A DNA stretch of 34,665 bases from Clostridia bacterium (GTDB lineage: Bacteria; Bacillota; Clostridia; Oscillospirales; CAG-272), in NCBI GenBank assembly GCA_017456895.1, contig JAFTIN010000069.1, positions 1 through 34,665 of the forward strand, in the 5' to 3' direction. The notes under the pieces were generated by a model. The model was given only the letters and a program-made list of their open reading frames with translations. It ran no database searches and was not told where the DNA came from. The translations under genes were made by a program, and so were the position numbers. Within the stretch, counting starts at the first letter, position 1. The number at the start of each line of letters is the position of its first letter. Below, one piece after another: positions 8,814 to 17,099 of this stretch.

Positions 8814-9331
8814 TATCACGCCACAAAGCGGCATATCACTCTGCCGGTAGGCATAATATCACGCCGCAAAGCGGCATATCACTCTGCCGATAGGCAGAAT
8901 ATCACGTTGCAGGTGCAACATATCACGCCGCAAAGCGGCATATCACTCTGCCGATAGGCATAATATCACGTTGCAGGTGCAACATATCACGCCGCAAAGC
9001 GGCATATCACTCTGCCGATAGGCAGAATATCACGTTGCCAATGCAACATATCACGCCGCAAAGTGGCATATCACTCTGCCGATAGGCAGAATATCACGTT
9101 GCAGGTGCAACATATCACGCCACAAAGTGGCATATCACTCTGCCGATAGGCAGAATATCACGTTGCAGGTGCAACATATCACGCCACAAAGTGGCATATC
9201 ACTCCGCCGATAGGCAGAATATCACGTTGCCGAAAGCAACATATCACGCCGCAAAGCGGCATATCACTCTGCCGATAGGCGGAATATCACGTTGCAGGTG
9301 CAACATATCACGCCGCAAAGCGGCATATCAC
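8814..9331. repeat. Array of 24 hairpins with constant ATATCAC linkers
   Basis: Three hairpin types alternate with a period of 64 bp. Type 1 is GCCGC-AAA-GCGGC (9 copies, for example 8863, 8927, 9312). Type 2 is TCTGCC-GATA-GGCAGA (8 copies). Type 3 is GTTGC-AGGT-GCAAC (7 copies). Every hairpin is followed by the same heptamer ATATCAC. The first unit lacks type 3. Stem changes are often paired: at 9119 and 9183 type 1 is GCCAC/GTGGC, and single-change intermediates exist at 8820 and 9055. Type 3 varies in its loop (CAAT at 9034, CGAAA at 9226) but keeps its stem. 64 is not a multiple of 3, so it is not a coding repeat. There are no unique spacers, so it is not CRISPR. It fills the remA-rpoZ gap and should be transcribed with the operon. 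Confidence 0.95.
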
Positions 9332-9594
9332 TCTTCCTCGTCGGCGGTATCGTATTCCTCGTCGGAGGAGAGTCTGTTGGTGATAGTCTCGGTCTGTATT
9401 GCCGAGAGGATAACGTGATCGGAGTCGGTAATGATAACCGCTCTGGTCCTTCTGCCACAGGAGACGTCTATGACTCTGCCGTCCTCACGAGCGTCCTGAA
9501 CGAGTCTCTTTACGGGAGCGGAATCGGGAGAGGCGATGGCAACTATTCTGCCCGCGCTGACCATATTTCCAAATCCAATGTTGATAAACTTCAT
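9328..9594 (-). CDS. remA: DUF370 family protein, RemA-like regulator
   Basis: The 88-residue product begins [12 protein letters not shown] and contains [19 protein letters not shown], the DUF370 hallmark. RemA in Bacillus is a DNA-binding ring-forming activator of matrix and osmoprotection genes. The role in this organism is inferred by family only. The second of two adjacent ATGs (9594) has better spacing from GGAGG than the first (9597). The tail is acidic ([11 protein letters not shown]), and its TGA stop lies inside the last ATATCAC heptamer of the hairpin array. It is 9 bp after yicC, as in the conserved locus. Confidence 0.9.
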   Translation of the reverse strand: MKFINIGFGNMVSAGRIVAIASPDSAPVKRLVQDAREDGRVIDVSCGRRTRAVIITDSDHVILSAIQTETITNRLSSDEEYDTADEEE

Positions 9595-9606
9595 CATAAG
9601 GCCTCC

Positions 9607-10494
9607 TTATTCTATGTTCTGTACCTGCTCGCGGATCTTTTCGAGCTCGCCCTTCACGTTGACAACTATACGGGCGATACGCGCGTTATTAGCCTTTGAG
9701 CCGATGGTGTTGGTCTCTCTGTTCATCTCCTGCATAAGGAAGTCGAGCTTTCTGCCCGAGGGTTCCTTTGCCTCAGCTATATCGTAAAATGCGCCGAAAT
9801 GGCTGCGGAGTCTGACGAGCTCCTCATCAATAGCGATCTTGTCTGCCCATACCGCGCACTCGGTAAGAAGTCTCTGCTCGTCGATCTCTATGGAGTTATC
9901 ACCGAGTATCTTACGTAGTCTCTCCTCGAGCTTGTCGCGATAGCCTACGGTATCCTCCTTTGAGATAGACTCGATCTCGTCTACGTAGGAGCGGATAAGC
10001 TCTATTTTACCCTTGATATCAGCGATGGCCTTCTCGCCCTCGGCCGTGCGCATCGCAGTGTGGTCGGCTATAGCCTGATCGAGCACGGGACGGAGAAGCT
10101 CCCACTCCGCCTCAAGGTCAGCGTCGACCTTTGTGGTCTTGAACACATCCGAGTTTCTCGCAACCGTCATAACGCTGATATCGTCCTTGAGCCCGAATCT
10201 GTCGCGCAGATCGTGAAGAGCGGCGATATAGCTCTCTGCATAAGAGACGTCGACGTCCAGCTTCTGCGGAGCGGTGGAGTGATTGTCAACGGTGATGAAG
10301 ACGTCAACCTTTGCCCTTGCTACCGCGTTTTTCTGAACGTAGTTCTTTATCCTCTCCTCAAGCGAGAGATAGGCTCTCGGCATCTTTACCGAGCAGTCAA
10401 AGAAGCGAGAGTTAACGCTCTTGATCTCGACCGTTATATCCTTTTCAGAGCCCTCAAGCTTTGCTCTGCCGAAGGCTGTCATACTCTTGATCAT
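9607..10494 (-). CDS. yicC: YicC/YloC family endoribonuclease
   Basis: The 295-residue protein has the YicC N-terminal domain starting MIKSMTAFGRA and the C-terminal DUF1732 segment with GRKLDFLMQEMNRETNTIGSK. Members of this family are endoribonucleases linked to small-RNA turnover in E. coli. The start overlaps the nrdR stop (ATG/TGA). Its neighbour remA is its usual partner. Confidence 0.93.
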   Translation of the reverse strand: MIKSMTAFGRAKLEGSEKDITVEIKSVNSRFFDCSVKMPRAYLSLEERIKNYVQKNAVARAKVDVFITVDNHSTAPQKLDVDVSYAESYIAALHDLRDRFGLKDDISVMTVARNSDVFKTTKVDADLEAEWELLRPVLDQAIADHTAMRTAEGEKAIADIKGKIELIRSYVDEIESISKEDTVGYRDKLEERLRKILGDNSIEIDEQRLLTECAVWADKIAIDEELVRLRSHFGAFYDIAEAKEPSGRKLDFLMQEMNRETNTIGSKANNARIARIVVNVKGELEKIREQVQNIE

Positions 10495-10973
10495 ACTTCC
10501 GTCTCCTTAGGCTTACTTGCCCTCTTTCGTCCCTTTTTGCCAAGGCTCTTGATCTCCTCCATAAAGGAGTCGATGTCCGCAAATTCACGGTATACCGAGG
10601 CAAATCGTATATAAGAAACTATGTCGGTCTCCTTCAATCTTGCGAGAACCATCTCACCGATGTCCTTGGAGGATATCTCCTCGACCAGCTCGTTCTGCAG
10701 CTCGGTCTCAATATCCTTCGCGATGCCGAAGGGATCTACCGGTCTCTTCTGGCAGGCGCGCTCGATACCGAGCATAAGCTTGTGAGTGTCGAAGAACTCA
10801 TGTCTGCCGTCGCGCTTTACAACGGCGATCGGCACGGTGTCTATTACCTCATAGGTCGTGAACCTCTTGCCGCACGCGGGACATTCACGGCGTCGCTTTA
10901 TACTTGATCCGTCCTCAACAGGTCTTGAATCAAGAACTCTGGAGTCGGAGTAATTACATACGGGACACTTCAT
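10491..10973 (-). CDS. nrdR: Transcriptional repressor NrdR
   Basis: NrdR represses ribonucleotide reductase genes in response to ATP/dATP. The 160-residue protein starts MKCPVCNYSDSRVLDSR and ends the zinc ribbon with CPACGKRFTTYE (four Cys). An ATP-cone domain follows (about 50-140), and the tail is basic. The ATG at 10973 is the family start and has AAAGG upstream; the longer reading frame adds 14 non-family residues. It is the first gene after the promoter at 11014-11042 and so heads the housekeeping run. Confidence 0.95.
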   Translation of the reverse strand: MKCPVCNYSDSRVLDSRPVEDGSSIKRRRECPACGKRFTTYEVIDTVPIAVVKRDGRHEFFDTHKLMLGIERACQKRPVDPFGIAKDIETELQNELVEEISSKDIGEMVLARLKETDIVSYIRFASVYREFADIDSFMEEIKSLGKKGRKRASKPKETEV

Positions 10974-11013
10974 AATAAGCCTTTCATATATAAAAAAATA
11001 TTTCGCACATAAC

Positions 11014-11042
11014 ATTATATCACATAAAATATAAAAAGTAAA
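11014..11042 (-). promoter_or_regulatory. Sigma-A type promoter upstream of nrdR
   Basis: On the minus strand the -35 is TTTACT, the spacer 17 nt and the -10 TATAAT. TG one base before the -10 gives an extended -10. It lies in an AT-rich gap about 40 bp before the nrdR start. Confidence 0.75.
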
Positions 11043-11069
11043 GATTTTTTAAAAATTAACGCAAATTAT

Positions 11070-11103
11070 AAAAAAAGGCGGCTACCCTACTCGGATAACC
11101 GCC
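11070..11103 (-). terminator. Rho-independent terminator after the PAP2 gene
   Basis: The minus strand has a stem GGCGGTTA/TAGCCGCC with an 11-nt loop, followed by seven T. It begins about 20 bp after the PAP2 stop codon and closes the four-gene operon. Confidence 0.9.
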
Positions 11104-11122
11104 AAATATGTATTTTGCGTAA

Positions 11123-12112
11123 TTACTCGGACACTGCTTCCTTCTTCTTGAATTTCGATACGAGCCATTCTGTGAATCTCTCGAGCTTCTCTATCCTGAG
11201 CCTCTCGAAGAACTTGAAGGTCACGGGCCAGAGTCCGCCGGCAAAGGCCACAATGAGGAAATATCTGACCGCTCTTGCAACGTACTCGTTTCCGAAGAGA
11301 GCCTCGAGGGGGCTCTTAAGTCCGGACTTGATAAGCAGAACTACCGCTATACCGAGCACAAACTTGATCACCTGGGAATACCATCTGCCCTTAGTATCAA
11401 ATTTGATGACGAAGCGGTCAAGAGGATATACGAGACCGAGGCCTACAAGACAGCCTGTTAAGGTAGCGGCGTTCTTCTTTGCGCTCATGAGGTTGGCAAG
11501 ATCCGCCTCGGTGGTAAAGCCGCTCTCGGGAAGGAGGAATACGTAGATGATAAAGCCAATCGAGAGAACGACCGAGCCGATCATAACCCAGAGCATATAT
11601 TTGTTCACGCTCTCCTCGGTGCGGAAAACGAAGTGGAAGGCAAAGACGAGAGCCGCGGCAACACCGAGAGATACGGTGACGTCGAGCGGAGTATGTACTC
11701 CGAGATACATTCTCGAGAATGCAACGAGAAGTATAACGGCAACGGCGGTGATCTTCACCCACTTTTGCTTATTGTATCTTCCGATACAGCCGAAGGTGCC
11801 CGCAACGTTCTGCGTATGTCCCGATGGGAAGGAGTAGCCGGTAGCCTCAGCGACCGCGTCGCCAACCGGCTTGAAGTTGGGATCAAGGATCCAGGGCCTC
11901 GGTATGCGGCAGACTATCTTGAGCCACTGATTGATAACGCTGCCGACGACGCCGGTAACGAGAATGTAGTAGCCCTGTCTCTTGCTGATACACCAGTAGA
12001 AGAGTATCGCTATGGCGAGGAAGAAGACCTCCTCACCTATGTGTGTGACCGTGGCGAAGAAGAAGTCGCCGATCCCGGTCCTTATGCTTTCAAGAAAACG
12101 TAAAAATTCCAT
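11123..12112 (-). CDS. PAP2-family membrane phosphatase
   Basis: The 329-residue multi-pass membrane protein carries the three PAP2 motifs: a KIVCRIPRPW region (motif 1, K-x6-RP), YSFPSGHTQN (motif 2, PSGH) and SRMYLGVHTPLDV (motif 3, SR-x5-H-x3-D). Such enzymes dephosphorylate lipid phosphates such as undecaprenyl-PP or phosphatidate. The substrate cannot be read from the sequence. It is the last gene of an operon with glycan enzymes, one base after the preceding stop and with its own AAGGAG site. The C-terminal cytosolic tail is rich in Lys and Glu. Confidence 0.9.
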   Translation of the reverse strand: MEFLRFLESIRTGIGDFFFATVTHIGEEVFFLAIAILFYWCISKRQGYYILVTGVVGSVINQWLKIVCRIPRPWILDPNFKPVGDAVAEATGYSFPSGHTQNVAGTFGCIGRYNKQKWVKITAVAVILLVAFSRMYLGVHTPLDVTVSLGVAAALVFAFHFVFRTEESVNKYMLWVMIGSVVLSIGFIIYVFLLPESGFTTEADLANLMSAKKNAATLTGCLVGLGLVYPLDRFVIKFDTKGRWYSQVIKFVLGIAVVLLIKSGLKSPLEALFGNEYVARAVRYFLIVAFAGGLWPVTFKFFERLRIEKLERFTEWLVSKFKKKEAVSE

Positions 12113-12113
12113 A

Positions 12114-13082
12114 TTATTCTCCTTTTCGGTTGATGTTGAAGGTGCTTATCGCATCCGCCACAGCGTCTGCTCCGTCAAAGAGGAGCTCTCTGTACTCGGG
12201 AAGCACCGGCGCCCAGGTGGTCTCGATAAATCCGAAGAGTCTCTCGGGGGAGATCACCTTCTCACAGTAGGCCGAAAGCTGCTTAAGATTGTCCTTAAAG
12301 TACTCTACGCTGCCTCCGGGTATCTGATCGAATCCGTGCTCGTCGAGAATACGGAAGGGCTCGATCCTCACGCGCGCCACCTCACTGACGTCGCCGTAAA
12401 ATTCGTTGAAGTAGTACCAATTCACTGCTATAACGCTCTTTGGAAGCTTGCTAACGAATTCATCGGTCTTACTTCTGGCGTAATCCGACCAGACGAGGGC
12501 TCTTGCGCCGTTACGCTCAACGCACTCGGCTATGTATTTAAGATCGTGCCACCATACGTTTGAGTTGCGCACGGTAATGTAATCGTAGTCCTTCTGATGC
12601 TCGTAGGTCTCCTCGTCGAACCCGATGTGGAAATACCTCGGCTCAAACAGCTCACAGACCTCGTCGATAATATCCTTACACACCTCGTAGTATTTTGCGG
12701 TCGAAAGCATACGGGAATACTCGCCGAGCCAGACGTCATGAGTCGCAGAGAAATTGAGCTTGGGAATGACCTCAAGTCCAAGCGAGTTGAGTCTGTCAAG
12801 CTCGCGGCGCATCTCCTCCTTCGTGAAGGCTCCCTCCACGGCAAGCTCGGGATGCGAATCATACACCATAGCATCGCCAAGATCGATAACGACGGCATTG
12901 TTCCCTGCGCTCACAAGCTTGTCGCAATACTCACGCCAAAAGGAGCGGTCAAAGCGCAGGGTGGGTGATGCCGGGCTTTTCCAGACCTTTGACGAGTCAC
13001 AGCGGACGTTACCGATATCATACCACAAATTCGTGCTGAAATGTACGAGGGTAGACCAAATAAAATCGTGGTGTAATCGCAT
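12114..13082 (-). CDS. GH20-like TIM-barrel protein
   Basis: The 322-residue protein has no signal peptide. It looks like a single (beta/alpha)8 barrel: strands around NAVVIDLGD and EVIPKLNFSATHD, then YFHIGFDEETYEH. That last motif resembles the catalytic HxGxDE of GH20 beta-hexosaminidases, in which Asp-Glu are polariser and acid. The substrate is not clear and the N-terminal domain of true GH20 enzymes is missing, so this is a relative rather than a sure hexosaminidase. The ribosome site is weak (AAGTGGGG). It lies between the GH2 gene (17 bp) and the PAP2 gene (1 bp), clearly in one operon. Confidence 0.65.
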   Translation of the reverse strand: MRLHHDFIWSTLVHFSTNLWYDIGNVRCDSSKVWKSPASPTLRFDRSFWREYCDKLVSAGNNAVVIDLGDAMVYDSHPELAVEGAFTKEEMRRELDRLNSLGLEVIPKLNFSATHDVWLGEYSRMLSTAKYYEVCKDIIDEVCELFEPRYFHIGFDEETYEHQKDYDYITVRNSNVWWHDLKYIAECVERNGARALVWSDYARSKTDEFVSKLPKSVIAVNWYYFNEFYGDVSEVARVRIEPFRILDEHGFDQIPGGSVEYFKDNLKQLSAYCEKVISPERLFGFIETTWAPVLPEYRELLFDGADAVADAISTFNINRKGE

Positions 13083-13099
13083 TATTTGTAAACCCCACT

Positions 13100-15550
13100 T
13101 TACTTAATAACATAAGATTTGACGGATAGCTCACTTGGCTTATTGCCGAACTTTTCAAGCGTGATCGTTTTGATCTCTCCGTCAAGCATGGTGAAATAAT
13201 TGTCGGAGAAGATGTAATCTCCCTCAAACTCCACTGCTTGAAGATAGCCGTTTGCCCGTATTGTTATTTCCGTATCCGTCTTCTCAAGAATGTCAAAGCT
13301 ATCCTGTCTTCTTACAGCCAGATCGCCATCTTTGTAGAAAGAGCGATATATCGCACCGTCACACTCTACCTCGCAAAGCGCAAAGGTAGTGCTGTCAAGC
13401 TTATCGGAAATATCGATACACAGGCTTGAATAAGCATCAAGTCCGACGGTCTTGGTGACCAGACCGATCTCGCTCATACCGTCGGTAAGGTCAAGTAGAT
13501 GGATGCGTACATCCGCAGCTTTTGGTGCGCTCGCAGTATTGCTCACAACAAAGGAATGGCTGTCAAGATCCACGGATCCGATAACGTCAAGTGAGAGTCG
13601 CTTGAAGGCATAATAAGAGGGCTTTCTGCGGCAATAGTAATCGACAAACGCCCAACCAACAGAGGCAGGCCAGCAATCGTTGAACATCCAGTATATAATG
13701 CCGTTGGTATACCCAAGATTCCTCTTGGCAAGCTCAACCGTGAGCCTCACCCACTCGCACTGAATATACTTCATTTTGAAGTATCTGTCCTCTCCCGACT
13801 CGAATTTGCCAAGCACCTTCTCAGCGAAGGCGCGGTTATCGTCGTAGATGTGAGTAGGAAGACCGGGATTGGTCTTAGCGTGGTGCTTGAGTATGGATTC
13901 GTCCTCGCCGATAATGTCCTCCTCTGTCATAAACTCGAGCATAGACTCTCTGCAGATAGCGCCGAAGGAGGGCTCCTCAGAGACGAAGCGCGATGTGAAC
14001 TGCGCCAAGAACTCCTTGTAGTCCTTGCAATCCTCCTCGTACATATATCTGAAGGTCTCACCAAGGAAATTGGTGTTGTGAGAGGTACCCGAGGTGATCG
14101 AGGAGAATCTGTCACCGCCCCAAGGACTGGAGGCTAAGATCGGTATATTCCTTGAATACTTATATATATTCGGGAAGGCGCCGAGAAGATAGCTTCTTCT
14201 ACCCGTATAGTCAGGCAAGGTATCGCTGCCCTGCTCCGCGTTCTCGTTGTCACCGTGGAACCAAGCGAGCGAGGGGTGATTTCTCAAATACTTGACCGCA
14301 AACTCGCTCTCGAGGAGAAGCTCGTTTATGAACCAATCCTCTTCCTCGGGATACTTTGCGCAAGCCATAAGGAAATCGTGGCAGAAGAGTATGCCGCACT
14401 CGTCGCAGGCGTCATAGAAGGAGGCCTTCTCAAAGAGGCCGCCGCCCCATACTCGGAGCATGTTCACGCCCATATCCTTGGCGGAATAAACGAGTGAGCG
14501 GATCTTCTCGTCGCTCTCCTCCGAGGGGAAGGGATCGCAGGGCACCCAGTTGCCGCCCTGACAGAATATCTCGATACCGTTTACTATCACCTTAAAGCCG
14601 AAGAAGCTATCGTCGTGAGTTCTCTCTCCTGCATAGCTCGTCTTGACAGCGTGAAGCGACTTTTCGTGATATTCGCTTCCCTTTTTATCAATTATGTTAA
14701 CTATTCTTAGCGTTTTAATACCAATTCTGCCCGACCACTCCGAGTTACCCGTTTTAGCTCTCAGAATGTAAAGAGGTTGATCTCCGTATCCGTTTGGGTA
14801 CCAGAGCTCGGGACTCTCTATATCCATCTTTCTCACCATAAGAGGTCTGTCGGCATAGAATCTGTCGGTGTATACCACCTCGCCCGATGGTGATACGAGC
14901 TCCGTCTCGACTACCGCGGGAGTGTTGATGCCCGAGAATGTGTACTCGGCGGTGAGCGCGGCTCCGAAGGAGTCTATGGCGTCGGTACGAACGTAAACGT
15001 CCTCTATCTCAAGGCCGTCGCGGTACTCAAGATAAACCGGACGGAAAATGCCCATGGTGACGAACCTCGCCACCCAGTCCCAGCTGTAGGTACACTGCAT
15101 ACGTCGGGCGTTAACTCGGTCTCCGGTAAAGGCGTAGCTCTTGGGAGGCTCGGGCATCCCCTCAACCGCCTTAAGGGGCGGAGTGAATCTGACGACGAGG
15201 CGGTTATCCCTCTCCCTCAACACGTCGGTAACGTCAAAGGAGTAAGGTATAAACATATTGTGAGTATCACCGAGGTGTTTACCGTTAAGATAGAGCGAGG
15301 CAAAGGTGTCTATGCCCTCGAGCTTAAGCGTAACGTCCGCCCCTATCTTTGCATCAAAGTGAGTCTCATATACCGGCTCGCAGTTCTCTACCCATCCGTA
15401 TTTTTCGTTGTTATCTCTGTAGAAAATATCCTTGATCACTCCCGCCTTCATAAGGTCGGTGTGAAGACACCCCGGAACCGTCGCGCCGAGTCTGCCTTCA
15501 ATTCCTGCGCCCAAGACGGACCAGCCGTCGTGTAAGTATACCTTTTTCAT
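13100..15550 (-). CDS. Beta-mannosidase-like glycoside hydrolase family 2
   Basis: The 816-residue protein has the beta-mannosidase N terminus (GW..., VPGCLHTDLMKAG, then WVENCEPVYETHF). A jelly-roll domain (about 1-175), Ig-like domain (about 185-290) and TIM barrel (about 300-660) follow in family order. The acid/base Glu is in AWFHGDNE (about residue 436). The nucleophile is expected in RFVSEEPSFGA (about 524), where the usual SEFG is altered. No signal peptide, so it should act in the cytosol on imported mannosides. It overlaps the upstream FAD gene by 4 bp (ATGA). Confidence 0.88.
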   Translation of the reverse strand: MKKVYLHDGWSVLGAGIEGRLGATVPGCLHTDLMKAGVIKDIFYRDNNEKYGWVENCEPVYETHFDAKIGADVTLKLEGIDTFASLYLNGKHLGDTHNMFIPYSFDVTDVLRERDNRLVVRFTPPLKAVEGMPEPPKSYAFTGDRVNARRMQCTYSWDWVARFVTMGIFRPVYLEYRDGLEIEDVYVRTDAIDSFGAALTAEYTFSGINTPAVVETELVSPSGEVVYTDRFYADRPLMVRKMDIESPELWYPNGYGDQPLYILRAKTGNSEWSGRIGIKTLRIVNIIDKKGSEYHEKSLHAVKTSYAGERTHDDSFFGFKVIVNGIEIFCQGGNWVPCDPFPSEESDEKIRSLVYSAKDMGVNMLRVWGGGLFEKASFYDACDECGILFCHDFLMACAKYPEEEDWFINELLLESEFAVKYLRNHPSLAWFHGDNENAEQGSDTLPDYTGRRSYLLGAFPNIYKYSRNIPILASSPWGGDRFSSITSGTSHNTNFLGETFRYMYEEDCKDYKEFLAQFTSRFVSEEPSFGAICRESMLEFMTEEDIIGEDESILKHHAKTNPGLPTHIYDDNRAFAEKVLGKFESGEDRYFKMKYIQCEWVRLTVELAKRNLGYTNGIIYWMFNDCWPASVGWAFVDYYCRRKPSYYAFKRLSLDVIGSVDLDSHSFVVSNTASAPKAADVRIHLLDLTDGMSEIGLVTKTVGLDAYSSLCIDISDKLDSTTFALCEVECDGAIYRSFYKDGDLAVRRQDSFDILEKTDTEITIRANGYLQAVEFEGDYIFSDNYFTMLDGEIKTITLEKFGNKPSELSVKSYVIK

Positions 15551-16752
15551 TTCAGTTCCTCTATGTAGTTGTGCAGCAGAACTCCGCTCTTTAAGAGGTG
15601 GTCCTGTAGCTTCTTTATATCGATCTTGGCAAAATCAGAGCACATCGCCGCCGCGGCTCCGGCGGCCTCACCGGAAACGGCACACACGGGAATGACTCGC
15701 GTCACGTCCCACATCTCGTCGGTGACGGAAATGCATCTGCCCGCTGCGGCAAGGTTCTTTACATCATTTCCATACAGAGCCGAGAAGGGCAGTTCGTATA
15801 CAGGGCCTATCTTCTTCCAGTTAGGGAAAATTCCGACTGTGTCGGGGTATCTCTTCCCTACCTCATCTATGTCCTGAGTATAAGCTCCGACGAGTCTACG
15901 CGTCATACGCACCTCGGGAGTTGTTGCTATGGTGACGGGAACAAGATCGGGCTTAACGCTCCTTCTATCAATGAAATTGCGCATCATTGCGCTATGGCCG
16001 ATCTGAACCATCTCGGATAGCTCGTCCGTGTCAAGGCCCGTGAATCTGCGCTTATCCTGAAGGTCTGTCGCGTTCTTGTCATCGTTGACGTCGTGAACTC
16101 CGACCATATAAAGGTCAAGCTCTCCCTCAGCTACGCCGTAGTACCATGAGGCGAGCTTGTTGCCCGGGGCATAATTAGCCGTCCTCGCTCCGGCGAGCTT
16201 ACAGACATCGGCATCACCCGTGCAGTCGACGACTGAGCCTCGTACGGATACCGCCTCGCGGCCGCCCTTGCCTTCTATGATAATATCGGTGATCCTGCCG
16301 TCCTCAACACACGCGCCCGATACGGATGCGCCATACATGATCTTTACGCCTTCCCTGCGCAGAAGCCTTTCCGCGCTCAGAGCAAAGAGCTGAGCGTTGA
16401 ACTGCACCTCAAAGCGGCGCTTTGCCCTCTCCTCGACCGTTCCGCCGTCGAGCCAGGCGGTAGGGTATCTATCCTCTGCTCCGTGCTCTATCGAGAGCTT
16501 AAACAACTCCTCCGCAAGGCCAAAGCATACCTGGTGGCCGTAGCCGTCGCACAGAGCGAGATATATGGTAACGAGGCCTGCCGTAGCAAGTCCGCCGAGC
16601 ATAAACGAGCGCTCGAGCAAAATAACCCGCTCCGCACCCGCCCGCTTTGCGGAAAGAGCTGCCGCAATACCGGCAACACCGCCGCCGCACACACAGACGT
16701 CACACTCGTATTTTCTCGGTGTAACAAGGCTCTCTGTTAAGTAGTCTTTCAT
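15547..16752 (-). CDS. FAD-dependent oxidoreductase (FAD_oxidored type)
   Basis: The 401-residue protein has an N-terminal Rossmann FAD site, CDVCVCGGGVAGIAAALSAKRAGA, followed by an ERSFMLGGLATAGLV segment. This is typical of the PF12831-like oxidoreductases often found in Clostridia and Bacteroidetes sugar loci. The C-terminal GRCISVTDEM...GEAAGAAAAM returns to the FAD site. The start is set at the ATG 16752, 7 nt from AGGAG; an adjacent GTG is less well spaced. It is the first gene of the GH2/GH20-like/PAP2 operon. Its substrate is not known; oxidation of a sugar or polyol released in the same pathway is a guess. Confidence 0.85.
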   Translation of the reverse strand: MKDYLTESLVTPRKYECDVCVCGGGVAGIAAALSAKRAGAERVILLERSFMLGGLATAGLVTIYLALCDGYGHQVCFGLAEELFKLSIEHGAEDRYPTAWLDGGTVEERAKRRFEVQFNAQLFALSAERLLRREGVKIMYGASVSGACVEDGRITDIIIEGKGGREAVSVRGSVVDCTGDADVCKLAGARTANYAPGNKLASWYYGVAEGELDLYMVGVHDVNDDKNATDLQDKRRFTGLDTDELSEMVQIGHSAMMRNFIDRRSVKPDLVPVTIATTPEVRMTRRLVGAYTQDIDEVGKRYPDTVGIFPNWKKIGPVYELPFSALYGNDVKNLAAAGRCISVTDEMWDVTRVIPVCAVSGEAAGAAAAMCSDFAKIDIKKLQDHLLKSGVLLHNYIEELK

Positions 16753-16800
16753 CACTTCTCTCCTATAGGACCTAAGTGCTTTTTATTTTTCTATATCTGA

Positions 16801-16829
16801 ATTATAACACTCAAAAAAAGAAAAAACAA
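16801..16829 (-). promoter_or_regulatory. Promoter of the FAD/GH2/GH20-like/PAP2 operon
   Basis: On the minus strand: -35 TTGTTT, 17-nt spacer, -10 TATAAT, about 50 bp before the FAD gene start. Confidence 0.75.
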
Positions 16830-16906
16830 GTTTTTCATATATTTTTCGTAAGTATGCACAAACGCACGGGAACAAATATATAAGAATTAACTGTCAAATC
16901 ATCACG

Positions 16907-16956
16907 CAAAGAAAAAGAGGAAGCTTTTCGGCTATAAACCGATCTGCTTCCTCTTT
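16907..16956 (-). terminator. Terminator downstream of the rpiB-like gene
   Basis: A perfect 11-bp inverted repeat AAAGAGGAAGC/GCTTCCTCTTT encloses a second small stem (TCGG/CCGA). On the minus strand it is followed by TTTCTTTG. It would stop transcripts of the rpiB-like gene before the FAD promoter, and could work both ways. Confidence 0.8.
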
Positions 16957-17099
16957 CTGTTCGTAATATGGGTTTGTGCTTAGCTCATTTACATTTGACT
17001 GGTCAAATGCGATCGTCAAAGTCAAAATCCTCCGCTAAGGACATCACCCTTTCGACTCTCTTTTTATGTATTTTCGGAAAACGGCGCTTAACGCCAAAA

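Larger units (their letters stand above)
16753..17099. other. Gene-free stretch between rpiB-like and FAD genes
   Basis: It holds the FAD-operon promoter and the strong hairpin terminator described separately. There is also a weak GGCG/CGCC hairpin just after the rpiB-like stop (17083-17095). At 16993-17008 lies a perfect palindrome, ATTTGAC-TG-GTCAAAT, which could be an operator or part of the intergenic folding. No ribosome-site-supported ORF was seen. Confidence 0.6.

Noticed and set aside
8814..9331. CRISPR array
   Set aside because: The repeats are contiguous palindromes with a 7-nt linker and no unique spacers; no cas genes are near.
9191..9418. Plus-strand ORFs through the hairpin array (AYHSADRQNITL-like)
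   Set aside because: The 64-bp period is not a multiple of 3, so the frame rotates with each unit; no ribosome site. These are translations of the repeat.
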